Positions 33,934 through 46,156 are shown, numbered from the stretch's first letter. The stretch: DNA of 64,000 nucleotides from Linanthus parryae (GCA_023055425.1 JALGPY010000004.1:18003718-18067717); one strand, 5' to 3'. The notes: generated by a model from the sequence alone, not told the origin. Made by a program: numbers and translations.

Positions 33934-35367
33934 TGTAGGGTTTTGATTCATGGATCGCACAACGGAAGAAAAATCAAACATAAACCATGCAAAACCCTCC
34001 AAGGATCACAAGTCTAGAGACATAACGAAGTAAAGGTTAGAAATCATAAACACACCTTTGGGTTCTCCTTGATGACTTCAAACGCGAATAATGTCACGTT
34101 CTCTATGGTTGATCCACGCCTAGAGTTGATCCTAGATCTTCCAAACTCCTTGGTGCTAGCCCGGATTAGGATGAGGATGAAGGAATCACGCAAAACGAGA
34201 CAAAAAGAGGCTTTCGGCCTCTTTTGGCCGACGGGGTGAGGGCAGAGGCAAGGGGCGGCGGCGGGCCCTCCTTGTTGCTTGCTCTCTCTCCTTTTGTTCT
34301 CTCCCACTCTTGTTATGTTCACTAATGAGCATAAGTTATGAGGAATGAAGGAAGGAAGGAGGGTCCTTTATATAGTCCAACAACTCCTTGTTAACTACCT
34401 AAAGGACTTATTCTAGTCCAACTAGAATTCAATTTAGTCCCTTCCTTGCAAATTAGTCCCTACTAAGTTTGCAAGGGTTTGCAAAGTGATCCTTCTAATT
34501 AATTAATCCAATTAATTAATTCCCAAATCTAGTTCAACTCTATATAGCGTGTGACCCCATAGGTTCTATCTAGTTGGTAGCAACTATTTGCTAATATGGA
34601 GCGGTTTCTAGCAAAACATCCATTCTAGCCAACTAATAGAATAGTCATCTTGACAACCTTTGTACAAGTAATTGTCTCATCCCTTTGCCTCCATATCCGG
34701 ATTGGACACGAGACATAAAAGTCACACTCGTATATCCAATCCATAGTTTCTCGATCCATGGGAATAGCCTTATTCGTGCAAATAACATCAATATCCTATA
34801 TTGATTTATTTGAGTCTGGCCAGACATTCTATAAGCACTATCCCTCGAGTGGCCTAGGATATTTGCTCCCGTTATGTGGGAGGGGCAAATCCTCTCTACG
34901 TCCACTAAGATCTCTAAGCTTGCTTCTCATTGCATCCAGTACACGCCTTTATAACTACCCAGTTACGGTGTAGCGTTTAACGCTACCAAGATCACAATGA
35001 TCCACAACTAGAATATCTAGTGACTTCAAGTCTAAGGATGACAATACCATTGCACCGCGAGAAGCACTTGTGACTCAACATAACATGTATGTAGCCTTAT
35101 CGGAGATGGGTCAATCCAGTGCAACATTCCATAATGCATACCTATGTGTTGGATCGTGATATCTCCATATCAATCCAACCCCATGCTAGTCTATAGATGA
35201 TTGTCCCATTTAATCATTATACTTGACTAGGGATATTTAAGATAAACAACACAATTGTAAATCTAAGGACTTCATTATATTAAATATCCAATAAATAATA
35301 AATGAATTTTCTAGCCATGTACAAATTCATACTAAACTAGATTGCCTCTAGGGCATCTATTCCAACA
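33934..35367 (-). repeat. Copia-2 5' LTR
   Basis: 1434 bp, TG..CA bounded, likely TATA box TATATAAAG at 34366-34374 on the minus strand. Confidence 0.93.
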
Positions 35368-36102
35368 GTAACAATTAAAAGATACACAAGTTTCTCCAAA
35401 GATAATGAAAGAGAAGAGTAGAAGTGATCAAACGGTGAAATCGCCGAAGAGTAGACGAATCCGTGCAATCCCCAAGCTCCAAGATGCTCTCCAATGGTGT
35501 CCCGTTGCTCTCCTCCTTCTTCTTGACTCCATCTATGCGTGATTTATGTGTTTTTCCGTCCCTAGGTCATTTTTTAGTCATCACCCGTCACAAGTCTTGA
35601 GTAATTGCACTATAGCCTCCTGAAATATGCTCCTGACTTTGCCGGGCCATAACTTCTTCGTCCGAACTCGGATTTAGCTCTGTGACCTATCGTTGGAAAG
35701 CACTCTAAGTTCAGTTTCATTTCGCAAAGTTCTCACTCCTAAATTAATTGTATAACTCCAGCTATGATCAAATTAGTTAAGACTGGTCATCTAAGCTCCT
35801 CCAATTCGGCTTCTCTTGACTCCACTTGAGCTCCCGTTGTTTCCGAAGTTCGTTCCATGCTTCCTATCAACCGATTAGCATTCGTTCCTGCCAATACAAC
35901 ATGAAAAAACATACCAAGCGATTATATTTGACAAATAACAACGAAATACGCATAGAAAATGTCCGGACGAACAATATAGCACATGGTGAGCAACAAGTGA
36001 TAAAACGACCTTTATTCTCTAACTTTGGGCTCAAATCACTCTCAAATACCTATTAACATGTGGTAAATGCTAAAGAATTATAGACCCTAAAAGGTGCTAT
36101 CA

Positions 36103-36150
36103 AACTCCCCCAACATTTACTCTCTTGCTCGTCTCGAGCAACAATGAAGA
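36103..36150 (-). promoter_or_regulatory. Hairpin and polypurine tract of element B
   Basis: Minus strand: TTGCTCGAGACGAGCAA (7-bp perfect stem, 3-base loop, about 36124-36140), then TAAATGTTGGGGGAGTT against the LTR start TGATAGC. Same layout as in A and C. Confidence 0.8.
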
Positions 36151-36337
36151 ACAAAACCCCCACACTTGAGACATTGCATACATAACACAATCAAACCAAT
36201 GCATACCCCACCGCTTTGCATGCTTCACTTTCCGCTAGCCAACACGACTCACGACTCAATACACAAAGACACGACTATGCAAACTACATGATATGTACAA
36301 TGCAACTCAAGTATGTACAATGCAAGGAATTTTTTTT

Positions 36338-36338
<1 letters not shown>

Positions 36339-36375
<37 letters not shown>
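36339..36375. repeat. A37 homopolymer
   Basis: 37 consecutive A, preceded by T8 and a C. Confidence 0.95.
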
Positions 36376-36377
<2 letters not shown>

Positions 36378-37240
36378 AGTTAGAGATTGGGCAACCTCTC
36401 CATCATTAACCGAAAATCATCAAATCCTCACTAGCTCATTTTGAAATTTCACAACACATAGAAAGAAATAAGATATGGTGATCCTATGCGGGCGTCTCCA
36501 AACATCCATCAAATCATACCAAGATACGGCACGTCTTTTGATTCAAAGCGTCTAGGCATTTCAAGTTCCTAAGTGATCTTCCTTCGCCAAGTCATTTGAG
36601 GTTTTCAGACCCTCTTAGCCGTTATTTCTTTGAATGCAATTCGTCCCATTGCTGGGAGACACAACTCCTATGTAATACGGCTTGACTTTAGTTTCCCTCT
36701 TAAGCTCTACGTTGGATTGAATCCAAATTTTCCGTGCACACGGAAGCACATTAAGTTGTTTCACCTTTAAGCACATTTTTCTTTTAGATTTTTCATTTCT
36801 TTTATTTCCTCCTCTGTTTGTACAACCGTGCAATAGAACTTAAGAGTGTGGGATTTTTAGGATTTTCTCTTAAAACCACCTTAAGGGATGGTGGTGTACA
36901 CTCCTCGACTTCACTTAGGCAAGAGCAGCATACCACATGGAACCGACTCTACACGAAGGTCCACCCCGGATTCTAAGAGTCCACAAGTTTCCACCGAAAA
37001 CGGAATAATCAACCACTCAAACACTCAATCCTCCTAGCACAATAAAGGAATTAAAAGTATGCCCGTAATCTACATTCACCTTTCCATAGATACCCGGGAC
37101 ATCCCTTCGTGATACTTGTACACAAAATAGTAGAATTAAAGTCTCCCTACTACGGTGTTTCCTACTCTCATGAGCCCTTTCATTGGATTCTCTTCTGTTT
37201 CTAGGTCCTAAGTTGCTCAATTTTTTAGGGTTTTTCTTGT

Positions 37241-37241
37241 T

Positions 37242-37287
<46 letters not shown>

Positions 37288-37303
37288 CATATATATATAT
37301 ATT
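37241..37303. repeat. TA-rich palindromic microsatellite
   Basis: Alternating TA interrupted by TACATA and TATGTATA, so the tract is largely self-complementary. Confidence 0.9.
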
Positions 37304-37504
37304 AGACACTACATGTAACTGGCCAACTCGACTAACCAACAACAAAGGGTAGGTGGACTCAATAAATAAAAGTTCAAAAAATATATACAATGCATAAAAT
37401 AAACGTGCTCATGCAAAACTAACCGACTCGACACCTACATGCAAACTCGACTCACTAAACTACATGTAACAAGGCTATGCAATGGCTAACTAGCAGATAG
37501 CTAA

Positions 37505-37540
37505 AAACTCCCCCACACTTAAGCGATTCGTTGTCCTCAA
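37505..37540 (-). promoter_or_regulatory. Internal hairpin plus PPT-like module of element B
   Basis: Minus strand: TTCGTTGAGGACAACGAA (7-bp perfect stem, 4-base loop) followed by TTAAGTGTGGGGGAGTT. Resembles the terminal PPT module but lies 1.4 kb upstream of the LTR; C has the same at 50970-51015. Confidence 0.65.
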
Positions 37541-38164
37541 CGAAATATAAGGTGAAATCAAGAGGACTCGGCTGCTCAAGCGTATGGCCGGTGGGTCTAG
37601 TCAAAGTGAGTGCACGTGAGGTCTAGAGTGAACTAAACCAGTATCCAACAATCCGAGTATGATCAAGTAGATATTTTCAAGAAAATTAAGCCCTAAGAGT
37701 GTCAAAGCAAGAATTAAAGCCGAGAGGGAGAAAATTGTACCAACTTTTTGGAAACATGAGCAAGTGAAGGCAAGAGTACCTCCTTAAGCTCCTCGGTGTC
37801 CCCGTCACAAGTCTCTTCTTGAGCTAAGGCCAAATCCTTCTCTAAGTTTACGAATCGAATACTTTTTGTTCTTGGAGTTCTTCCTCTTTGTTTTCCCCCA
37901 CACTCAAACCGTGCACTATCTCTCAAATCTCTAAGACTTAATGTTGATGACGAGCTTGCAAGAAGCAAAACCCACCAAAAAGTTTTGGATTTGGAGAAGT
38001 TTAGGGTTTTGTGTGTGTGAGTGTTCTTGAGAGTTTGAGAGGAAGAAGATGAAGGAGGGTGTATTTGATCCGAAATTGAGGTGCAGGAGGTTTAAAACCC
38101 GGTTTTTGTTTGAAAGAATACCCCCAAAATACCAAAATGCCCTCAAAAAGTGAGTTGTCCAGAC

Positions 38165-38332
38165 CATTTCAGCCCGAAATGGTTTGATTTCGGCCCGAAA
38201 TCAGTGCATTTCGGCCCGAAATCGCCCGAAATGATTTGGGAAACACAAAGCAGTAGCCTATTTTCATTTCGGCCCGAAATCAGTGCATTTCGGCCCGAAA
38301 TGATTTCATTTCTACCCGAAATGCACTAGAAC
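38165..38332. repeat. ATTTCGGCCCGAAAT palindrome array (element B interior)
   Basis: Seven to eight copies of ATTTCGGCCCGAAAT or close variants in 165 bp, some in the longer context CAGTGCATTTCGGCCCGAAA. Each is a 15-base inverted repeat around one central base. Confidence 0.92.
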
Positions 38333-38830
38333 TTACCGATTTTTGTTTTTGCTCTAATTTCTTCATCCGGTGTCCGATTCCTTCGATTCTCGCGCTCACG
38401 GACTCATAATTGAATGTAGAATCCAATGTTGACTGAAAAATTCCCAAAGTCCAGGGAATTTTTCAAATCATCTCCAAAATTGCTCCCTAGCGCAAGAATT
38501 GTGCCCCTTTAAACTTGTGTTTTCTTTCATCCCTCTTCGGATTTCGATGCGTGCAACTCCGGGCCACAACTAGCTGCAAATATACTCAATTAGTGAATAG
38601 CTACTCCTCGAACTCGAGTAGCCTCTCTTCCAAGCTCCTATTATTAAATTGCTTGTTGTGCCTCGTTTTGCATGCAATGTAGTGCACGTGCATCAAGAAG
38701 GGGAATCCGAAGGGTTCTTCGGTACCTGAGTCCTGCACACTCATAGGAAATATTAAAACAACTCTCTATCTCACCCCTCAAAATCAATATGGAGAACTAG
38801 ATACAAAAATAAAATAACAAATATCCTACT

Positions 38831-41008
38831 CTACATTGGGTTGCCTCCCAAGAAGCGCTTGTAATTTAAGGTCGACAGCCCGACCCAGTTACCTCTGCCA
38901 CCCCACGAGGGTGGTCTGGCACATTGTGCCGCTTCCAGCTTAGCTTTTCTATACTGAATTTGAAACACTGCTTCATGTGCTTGCACAACTGATGGCTTGT
39001 TCCTTTCCCAGTAGTCAGGTGGATCCCCTTGCGATAAATCAGGAAGTTGTCGCTTCACTTGTAAAGGAAATGGAACCCCTGGCTTATGCTCCCACGAGTC
39101 CTGAGGTGTCGGTTTGAAGACTCGAAAAGTATCCATGTCATCATGTACCCTAATAATCAGGTCTCCCTTCTCCACATCAATGAGAGTACGCCCAGTCGCC
39201 AAGATCAGCCTACCTAGAATTATAGGCACATCACCAGTTGGCATGTCCAATATGACAAAGTGAGCTGGCATGATCAGGCATCAAACCCTCACAAGTACAT
39301 CCTGTATCATCCCACAGGCTTCTTGGATGATTTGTCTACAAAATGAAGAGTGATCCAGGTTTTCTGAGGCTCCCCCACACTTAACTTTTTGAATACCGAC
39401 AGAGGCATCAAATTCATGCTTGTTCCCAAATCGCAGAGAGCTCTCCCAGTGTAGGCATCAGCCAACATAGCTTCAATGGCAAAACTACCCGGATCCTTCG
39501 TTTTCTTAGGTAGCCCATGCAAAACACATGAACTAACATGCTAATTTAAGTTCAATCCTTGAAATTCTGCATCCTTAATAAACCGAGAATACTTAGGCAT
39601 CTTTTGAAGGGCCTCTATCAAGGGAATATTAATATGCAGTTTTGAAAATACATTACGAAAGCGCCTGTACTCCTCATTATCATCCTTCTTCTTCCTATTA
39701 CGCAACAGATATCGAAGTTCTGAAGAAGAAGGAGGAGATGAAATTAATTCCTCAGTGGAATCCTCCTAGTCCTGCTGAGTCATGCCCTTTGATTGGGGGA
39801 CCATGACAGGAGTCTTCATAGAATCGAAAACCTCGTGCTCCTTAGCCTTTGACTCTACAACTCTGGCATGACTGGGGTATGGAGGGTCTTTGAGTGCTGT
39901 ACCACTGCAAGTGGTGATGGCCTGAACATGTTCCTCATATGCAATAGCAGTGTGTTCCAGTGTTCTGTGTTCGAGTTGCTGTTTAAGATCCTTAACTTCT
40001 GCTAGAGCTTCCTGAAGTGCAACTGCAGAAGTAGTGCTCTCTGCAATCATGTTCATCATGTGCTGACCCATCACTTTCATCACTCCTCTCAGCTCAGCCA
40101 ACTCTGAAGCTAATTCTTGTTGTTGCTGCTGCAAATCTGAAACAACTGCTTCATGCACTGCCTCCACCGCATTCACCTGAACTGTGCCATAATCAATTGC
40201 ATTATGCTTCATCAGTTCTTGCTGGTGGGACTCATAATCCAAGCTCTCCTCTTGTTCCACCACACGTCTCATCAGCTCATATGCACCCTCCTCGTCGCAT
40301 TTGAACAAGAAATTGCCCCCAGCTTCTCTGTCAATCTTGTCCATGTCAAGATTTCCAAGTGCATCATAAAATATTTGGATGATATGGGTTTTGGCAATTC
40401 CATGGTTGGGGCATTTGCGTAGCAAGCAGTTGTGACGCTCCCATGCTTTGACCATAGATTCATGCTGCTTCTGCTTGAATGACCATATCCCATTCTGCAT
40501 CTGAATCATGCGTGAGATGGGAAAAAATTTACCCATGAACAAGGAGGCACACTCTTCCCACGTCTTGATTGAGTTGGATGGCAACGAATCTAGCCAATCC
40601 ACAGCAGCTCCCTTGAGACAATGAGGGAAGAGCATCAGCTTAATTGCTTCAGAAGTGACCCACTATAGCGAATTAGCCCACAATGGCTCTGAAATCTCCC
40701 AATAAATTCATGTGGGTCTTCCTCATATGTACCAGCAAAGGTGCAATGTTCCTGAACAAATTGGATGGTGCTCAGCTTTAGGCAGAAGCTCTCGGCCTAA
40801 ATTTGTGGCACCACAATTGCTGGCTTCTTTCCTTTAAGATTCGCCTCAAATGCTTGGATTATTCTTTTCCATAACGGTTGTACGACATTGAGGTCGGCTG
40901 CGGTCTATATGTTGCCGCTAGTGCTTTCTCTACGGCTGCAGCCACCATAGCTTGTAGCTGCTCCGTCGTGAGGCTAATCTTCCCTTGGCCTTCCGCCATA
41001 GCTACCAT
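38831..41008 (-). pseudogene. Element B gag-protease, interrupted
   Basis: Begins about 41008 (MVAMAEGQGKISLTTEQ). The gag capsid region follows (LFPHCLKGAAVDWLDSLPSN, AWERHNCLLRKCPNHG), then a Gln-rich coiled-coil stretch and the linker ITTCSGTALKDPPYPSHAR. Around 39640 comes LHINIPLIEALQKMPKYSRF, then the protease with ALCDLGTSMNLMPLSVFKKL (the family's DLGAS active site) and VPIILGRLILATGRTLIDVE. The frame closes at 38831 with GNWVGLSTLNYKRFLGGNPM. Stops or frame changes occur near 40650, 39775, 39545, 39305 and 39272. No CCHC knuckle and no polymerase follow, so this is a gag-protease-only element; it was probably mobilised by an autonomous relative. Length to the tail module resembles element C. 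Confidence 0.88.
38836..38895 (-). other. Conserved gag-pro tail module (B)
   Basis: Encodes NWVGLSTLNYKRFLGGNP at the end of the gag-protease frame; nucleotide match to A and C extends through synonymous positions. Confidence 0.85.
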
Positions 41009-41104
41009 AGAAGACAACACTAGCACACCCGTGAGGTAAACAGATAGTAAAAAAAATAAAATATAAAATAAAAACTCCAAACTAATTTCTAACTAAACAA
41101 TCTA

Positions 41105-41128
41105 CCGTTGTCCCGGACAACGGCGCCA
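41105..41128 (-). promoter_or_regulatory. Primer binding site of element B, inside a perfect hairpin
   Basis: PBS (41111-41128) reads TGGCGCCGTTGTCCGGGA on the minus strand, a variant of the tRNA-Asp type. Bases 41105-41123 form CCGTTGTCC-C-GGACAACGG, a 9-bp perfect inverted repeat overlapping the PBS. Confidence 0.8.
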
Positions 41129-41134
41129 AAAACT

Positions 41135-42689
41135 TGACACGATTTCTTACGTGTATCCGCAAGTGCACGATCAAGTAATATAGGGTAGTATTTCAACCCC
41201 GAGTTATCGATACCACGTGGACAATCACGAGATTATTTAGTTATAATATTAGTTAAGAGTGAAGTAAACAGGAGGAATGTTAGATGGTTTAAGAGTTTCC
41301 CACCCCCAAACAAGTGGCTGTATTGAAATAATGAAAAGACAATGTTTTTGGATTTTAATAATTAAACACGGTTTAATCAAATATGGAGAAAGACTAGGCG
41401 ATCTATGGATCACCTAGGGTTGTTAGACAATTCCGGATACTGTATTGAAACACGCTAATCCTAATTCAGTTATGCCAGGTTACTAGTTAATGCAATCTTC
41501 TGTCGATCTCATGCAGTTCTATGTCTCGGTCTACTTCGGGTCCTCTCGATCCACCTTAGTGTACCTAAATGGCTAATCCTATTCATTACCTTTCAGTCTC
41601 ATCGATTATGGATTGTGTTCATATTCTCAATCACCCTAAGCCAAGTCTCCGTCAAGCACTCCACCTAAGTACTAGCAATTCCGGGTAGCTACTCCATTGT
41701 TGCTAAGGATTAAGCATAGAACATGAAAAATAACTAAACTAAATTAAACATTAAGTAAGATAACACAATCATGAAGAAAAATCATTCTCTAATGGCCATT
41801 CATATCATAATTCGGGTGTGTCAATAACTCTAGTTCAAACAATACACCAAAGGAGTTGAAGATTCATCATAATCAATTATCCAAAACATGTATCAACCTC
41901 AATAATCTAGAAAAACGAAGTCTAACATAACCCTAGGCTCTCCATAAAGCCTAGAAAAGAATCTAGCTTCTCATAACTATGAAAAGATACACAAGTTTCT
42001 CCATAGATAATGAAAAAGAAGAGAAGAAGTGATCAAATGGTGAAAACGCCGAAGAGTAGACGAATCCGTGCAATCCCCAAGCTCAAAGATGCTCTCCAAT
42101 GGTGTCCCGTTGCTCTCCTCGTTCTTCTTGACTCCCTCTATGCGTGATTTATGTGTTTTTCCGTCCCCATGTCGTTTTTTAGTCATAACCCGTCACAAGT
42201 CTTCAGTAATTGCACTATAGCCCCCTAAAATCTGCTCCTGACTTCGCCGGGCCATAACTTATTCGTCCGAACGCGGATTTAGCTCCGTGACCTATCGTTC
42301 GAAAGCTCTCTGAGTCTACTTTCATTTGGGAGAATTGTATAACTCCAGATATGATCAAATTAGTGAAGACTGGTCATCCAAGCTCCTCCAATTCGGCTTT
42401 TCTTGACTCCACTTGAGCTCCCGTTGTTTCTGAAGTTCGTTCCATGTTTCCTATCAACCGATTAGCATCTGTTCCAGCCAAGACAACATGAACAAACATT
42501 CCAAGCGATTATATTTGACAACTAACAACGAAATACACATAGAAAACGCCCGGACGAACAATATAGCACATGGTGAGCAACAAGTGATAAAACGACCTTT
42601 ATTCTCTAACTTTGGGCTCAAATCACTCTCAAATACCTATTAACATGTGGTAAATGCTAAAGAATTATAGACCCTAAAATGTGCTATCA
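41135..42689 (-). repeat. Element B 5' LTR
   Basis: 1555 bp, uninterrupted; supplies the empty site for Copia-2. Its minus-strand 3' end CACGTAAGAAATCGTGTCA and the U3 block around 42240-42480 match element A's LTR. Confidence 0.92.
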
Positions 42690-43318
42690 CAGGTGGCGGC
42701 ACTTAAGGTATTGGTAGCATAGTGAAAGTAGATCTTCCCCGTATCAACAATCTAACAATATGAGTTTCTTTGAGAAAGAGATTTATGACAAGAAGGAAGA
42801 GATAGATTGTTAATGATATTCCTCGTTTGAGATATAAGAGAAAGATTGAGATGCAAGGCAAAAGAAAGAGAATTTCGTATGTGTTCCAGTACTCATACTT
42901 TATTCTTCAAGGATTTATTCAGTTATTGTTCATTTTCTGTTATGATTATTTTGGGAAAGACATGCTTCATAATCTGTTTACAAGCTTGGGTGTTTACTTA
43001 CTCTTTATTTCATTGCTGACTTTAGAAAAACTGAGGTTCTTGTTTTATTCCCACTGCAGGTCTTGACGACGGAGGCTTGTCTTAGATGGGGGAACGCAGA
43101 CTCACCTAATAATTTATCAGTATGCTTAGTAACTCGAAGTACTAGACGTTTTGTATCTTTTGTGTAATAATATTTTAAGACAATGTGTAAGACTGTTGGC
43201 TCATGTAATATATAACTAAGGGAGTGTTTGTTCTCGATTTCCACCATGTCATTATGAGTAGCACCCTCTTGGGCTCTCCAGTCAGGAACATAAAGCTTGG
43301 GAATCATGGGGTGTTACA
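42690..43318 (+). mobile_element. X LTR (G-family gypsy), segment 3 of 3, with LTR terminus
   Basis: Begins with the right TSD of element B (CAGGT), then aligns in reverse with 60700-61385 of the G LTR (CACTTAAGG, TCTTCCCC, GAGGGTGCTACTC). Ends GGTGTTACA at 43318, the LTR 3' end; the next bases are gypsy RNase H, not a PBS. No coding seen. Confidence 0.8.
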
Positions 43319-44616
43319 CGATGCGTCACTATAAAACTCAAATTCCAGAACCATACAGTAGTGCCAATACTTGTGCTTTAGTCAACTTCTCTTTCAGAGT
43401 TTGAAATGCCTCTTCACAACTTTTGCTCCACTAATACCTCAATGCCCTCTTCATTAAGTTGGTAAGTGGCCCAGTAATCTTTGATAAAATTCTCTTTCAG
43501 AGTTTGAAACGCCTCTTCACAACTTTTTCCTCCACTGATACCTCACTTTCTTCTTCATTCAGGTGGTAAGTTGCCTAGCCATCTTTGATAAGTCTTTCAC
43601 AAAACGCCAATAAAAACCTGCCAATCCCCGAAAACTTCGTATTTCTAACACGTTCTTGGGTGTTGGCCAGTCCTTGACTGCCGAAATATTTCCTGGATCT
43701 ACTGCTTTCCCTTCCTTCAAGATTATGTGACCCATAAATGGAACTTGTTTAGCCAAAACACATATTTAGAAATTTTAGCATACGAATGGTCATTTCTGAA
43801 AGTTAGCAACACTTCTCGGAGATGTGCTTCATGGTTTTCCTCGCTATTGGAGTATACGAGTATGTCTTCAATGAAGACTGCCACAAAATGATCCACAAAT
43901 GGTTTCATGACAGGATTCATCGGGTCCATAAACACAACAAGTGCGTTAGTCAGACAAAAGGCGTTACAGTGAATTCATAATGAGCATACCTCGTTCTGAA
44001 GGTTTTCCGACGACACATAGTTGATGATATCCATATCTCGAATCAATATTTGTGAACACACTTGCTATTTGTAATTGATCGAACAAATCATCAATCTGAG
44101 ATAAAAGGTTATTTGTTCTTAATCGTTGTGCTATTCAACTCTCTATAGCCGATGCACAATCTTAAGCTTCCATATTTTTCTTCACGAATAGTATTGGTGC
44201 GTCCCAAGGTGAAACACTCGGTTGAATGTACCCCTTCTGTAATAGCTCATTCAATTGATCCTCCAGTTCTTGTAATTCAGCTGGTGCCATCTAGTACGAC
44301 ACTTTTGAGATCGGGCAGTCCCTGGTGTTATGTCAACAGTGAACTCGACTTTCCTTCTTGGTGGCATGCCTAGAATCTCTTCATGAAATACGTCTGGAAA
44401 TTGTCTCACTATGTATCTCTTCCAGTACATTCTCCTTCTTTGAGACATTCTTGATATAACAAAAATATGCTAAATTCCCCTTCTTCACTTGGGGCCACAA
44501 TTGTTAAGGCGAATACTAATATAATGCATGGCTCCTTTACCTCTTAATCTGAGGTAAAGGTTATTTGTTCTTGATCTTTGCACTATTCAGCTCTTTATAG
44601 TCGACACACAATCTTA
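43319..44616 (-). pseudogene. Ty3/gypsy G pol fragment: linker, RT, start of RNase H, copy 2
   Basis: Same content as 1-1150 plus 148 bp more at the left, reaching the RNase H start (a YSDAS-like stretch near 43325) where it is cut by the X LTR end. RT box again FIED. Homology to the linker at 46190-46530 shows that the linker-to-RT region is present twice in tandem within G. Confidence 0.85.
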
Positions 44617-46156
44617 AGCGTTGACGCGATTTACTAACGCGTTTAAACACAACACGGTCAAGTAGTAAGTGGAGTATTTTACGACTCTGAGTTATCGAAC
44701 CAAGGGAAATAGACGATTTTAAGCTAATTAAGAATCAATTACAAGATACCTAAGTAACCAGTAAGAAGTGGTTTGATTTGAAGATTCGTCACCCACAAAC
44801 AAGTGACTTAAGGTAAATAACAACTAAGTTAATTGTTTTTGCATGTTTTTCAGTTTAAAAGAACAATTGTGATTAATACGATCGTGGATAGAACTAGGCA
44901 ATTAATGATCCCTAGGGCACTTAGCAACTTTCGGATTACGCTTGAAACACTTTAGTGATGTTTAGTTATACAGGGCTACACTCATCCTGTTCTTATGTCG
45001 ATCTCACGTGAATTTGCGTAATCGGTTAACTTCAGGTCCTTTCGGTCCACCTCCGTCTACCATTACGTTCTAGTTGGTTGGTTAGGCTCGCTCACCGGGT
45101 CCTGGCGGTCCACAGTTTTCACTAAAACCTAACCAATCCCAACCGAAACAACCCACACACGGTTATTCAATTTCTCTTCTCCTCTCGGTCTTCGAGAACT
45201 ACAAGAATACCTCCTATGTTCTTCAACACTTCTCCAATAGCTCACTATCGTGCAACTATTTCAACAACTAGCATACTACGGGTGATCAAGCCACGCATAC
45301 AAAGGATTAAAGTACAAAAACAAGAAAGCTAACGAGAACATCAACTAGCATTAAGCACAAAACATGAATCAAGTCGTCAATCCGGAAAGAGCTAATCAAA
45401 CTCTAGTTCTTCGTCAATTGCCTAGCTTAAAGTGTTTAGCTAGACATATAATTTTTTAGCAATAGATAAATCTCCATTATCATACAATAAGGGGGAAAGA
45501 GGAGAAATCAAATAATAAAATCTTCAAATTTTGATGATTATTTGCCTCCAATCTTGCTCTCCAATGTTGTTCTTCATCCAAAATACATCAATGTTCCTCT
45601 CCCACATCCCTAGGTCATTTAGTAAGTAATTACCATCACTTGTTGCCCAAACGGTCTTCAAAATTGCATTAGAACCCTAACTTCAGCGTGCTGGTAGTAA
45701 GACTGATCATACTACCACTTTGAATGGTTGTACGACCAGCAGAAGGGTGCTTTTCCTTGGTTCTTCCATATTGGCTAAGTAAAAGTGGTCGTACGACCAG
45801 TCTGGGGAATTCAGCATATTTTTCTTCTTCTTCTTGCTCTTGACTTCAACGAATTCAACTCCAAACATGTTCTCGAGCCTCCTCGTCCTTAAAAAGGTCA
45901 TTCCACCTCCCATGCACATTCTCGAGCCTCCGGTTCCTAAAACGCACAACACAAACAAATATAGGAAGATAAAATGTGACAATAAAAGCTCGAAATTACA
46001 CAACAAATGCCCAGACTACAAATTTATGCTCAAATTCTCAAGCATGCTATATTTCTCTCAACTCATAGCATGAAACTAAGATAATCAACCCGAAAAATAC
46101 TCAAACCGGTATAAGATGTGAAAGAAATATAAATCTTTTAAAGAGTTATGAAGCGT
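44617..46156 (-). mobile_element. Solo LTR with TSD AGCGT, copy 2
   Basis: LTR 44622-46151 flanked by AGCGT at 44617-44621 and 46152-46156; otherwise as 1151-2690. Confidence 0.8.

Larger units (their letters stand above)
26944..35367 (-). mobile_element. Copia-2: complete Ty1/copia (Angela/BARE-like) element
   Basis: 8424 bp with two LTRs (5' LTR 33934-35367, 3' LTR 26944-28329 on the minus strand), PBS, leader, gag-pol and PPT in canonical order. TSDs are ATAAC (26939-26943) and GTAAC (35368-35372), one mismatch; the empty site is visible in the other B LTR at about 41974 (CTCATAACTATGAAAAG). All pol domains are recognisable but interrupted. Confidence 0.95.
26100..36102 (-). repeat. Element B 3' LTR, split by Copia-2 (26100-26943 and 35368-36102)
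   Basis: About 1.57 kb after removing the insertion; ends TGACACGATTTC and GCTATCA on the plus strand, as in 41135-42689. Confidence 0.9.
36151..38830 (-). other. Element B non-coding 3' interior
   Basis: About 2.7 kb without supported coding. Contains an A37 run, a palindromic TA-rich tract, a second hairpin plus purine-tract module at 37505-37540, and an ATTTCGGCCCGAAAT array at 38165-38330, listed separately. Confidence 0.7.
26100..42689 (-). mobile_element. Element B: gag-protease-only gypsy element (Athila/Retand-like) carrying Copia-2
   Basis: Minus-strand order: 5' LTR 42689-41135, PBS 41128-41111, gag-protease 41008-38831, long non-coding 3' interior, PPT at 36103, 3' LTR 36102-26100 interrupted by Copia-2. 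There is no RT, RNase H or integrase. TSDs are GGGGT and CAGGT (two mismatches). Removing B with one 5-bp TSD gives an X sequence that aligns without gaps to the uninterrupted G LTR near 61388, confirming the boundaries. Confidence 0.9.

Noticed and set aside
40153..40422. Plus-strand frame antisense to element B gag
   Set aside because: Shadow of the gag coding strand, with no recognisable protein features.
42827..43066. 79-codon hydrophobic open frame
   Set aside because: Lies wholly in the X LTR; the homologous part of the G LTR does not keep the frame.
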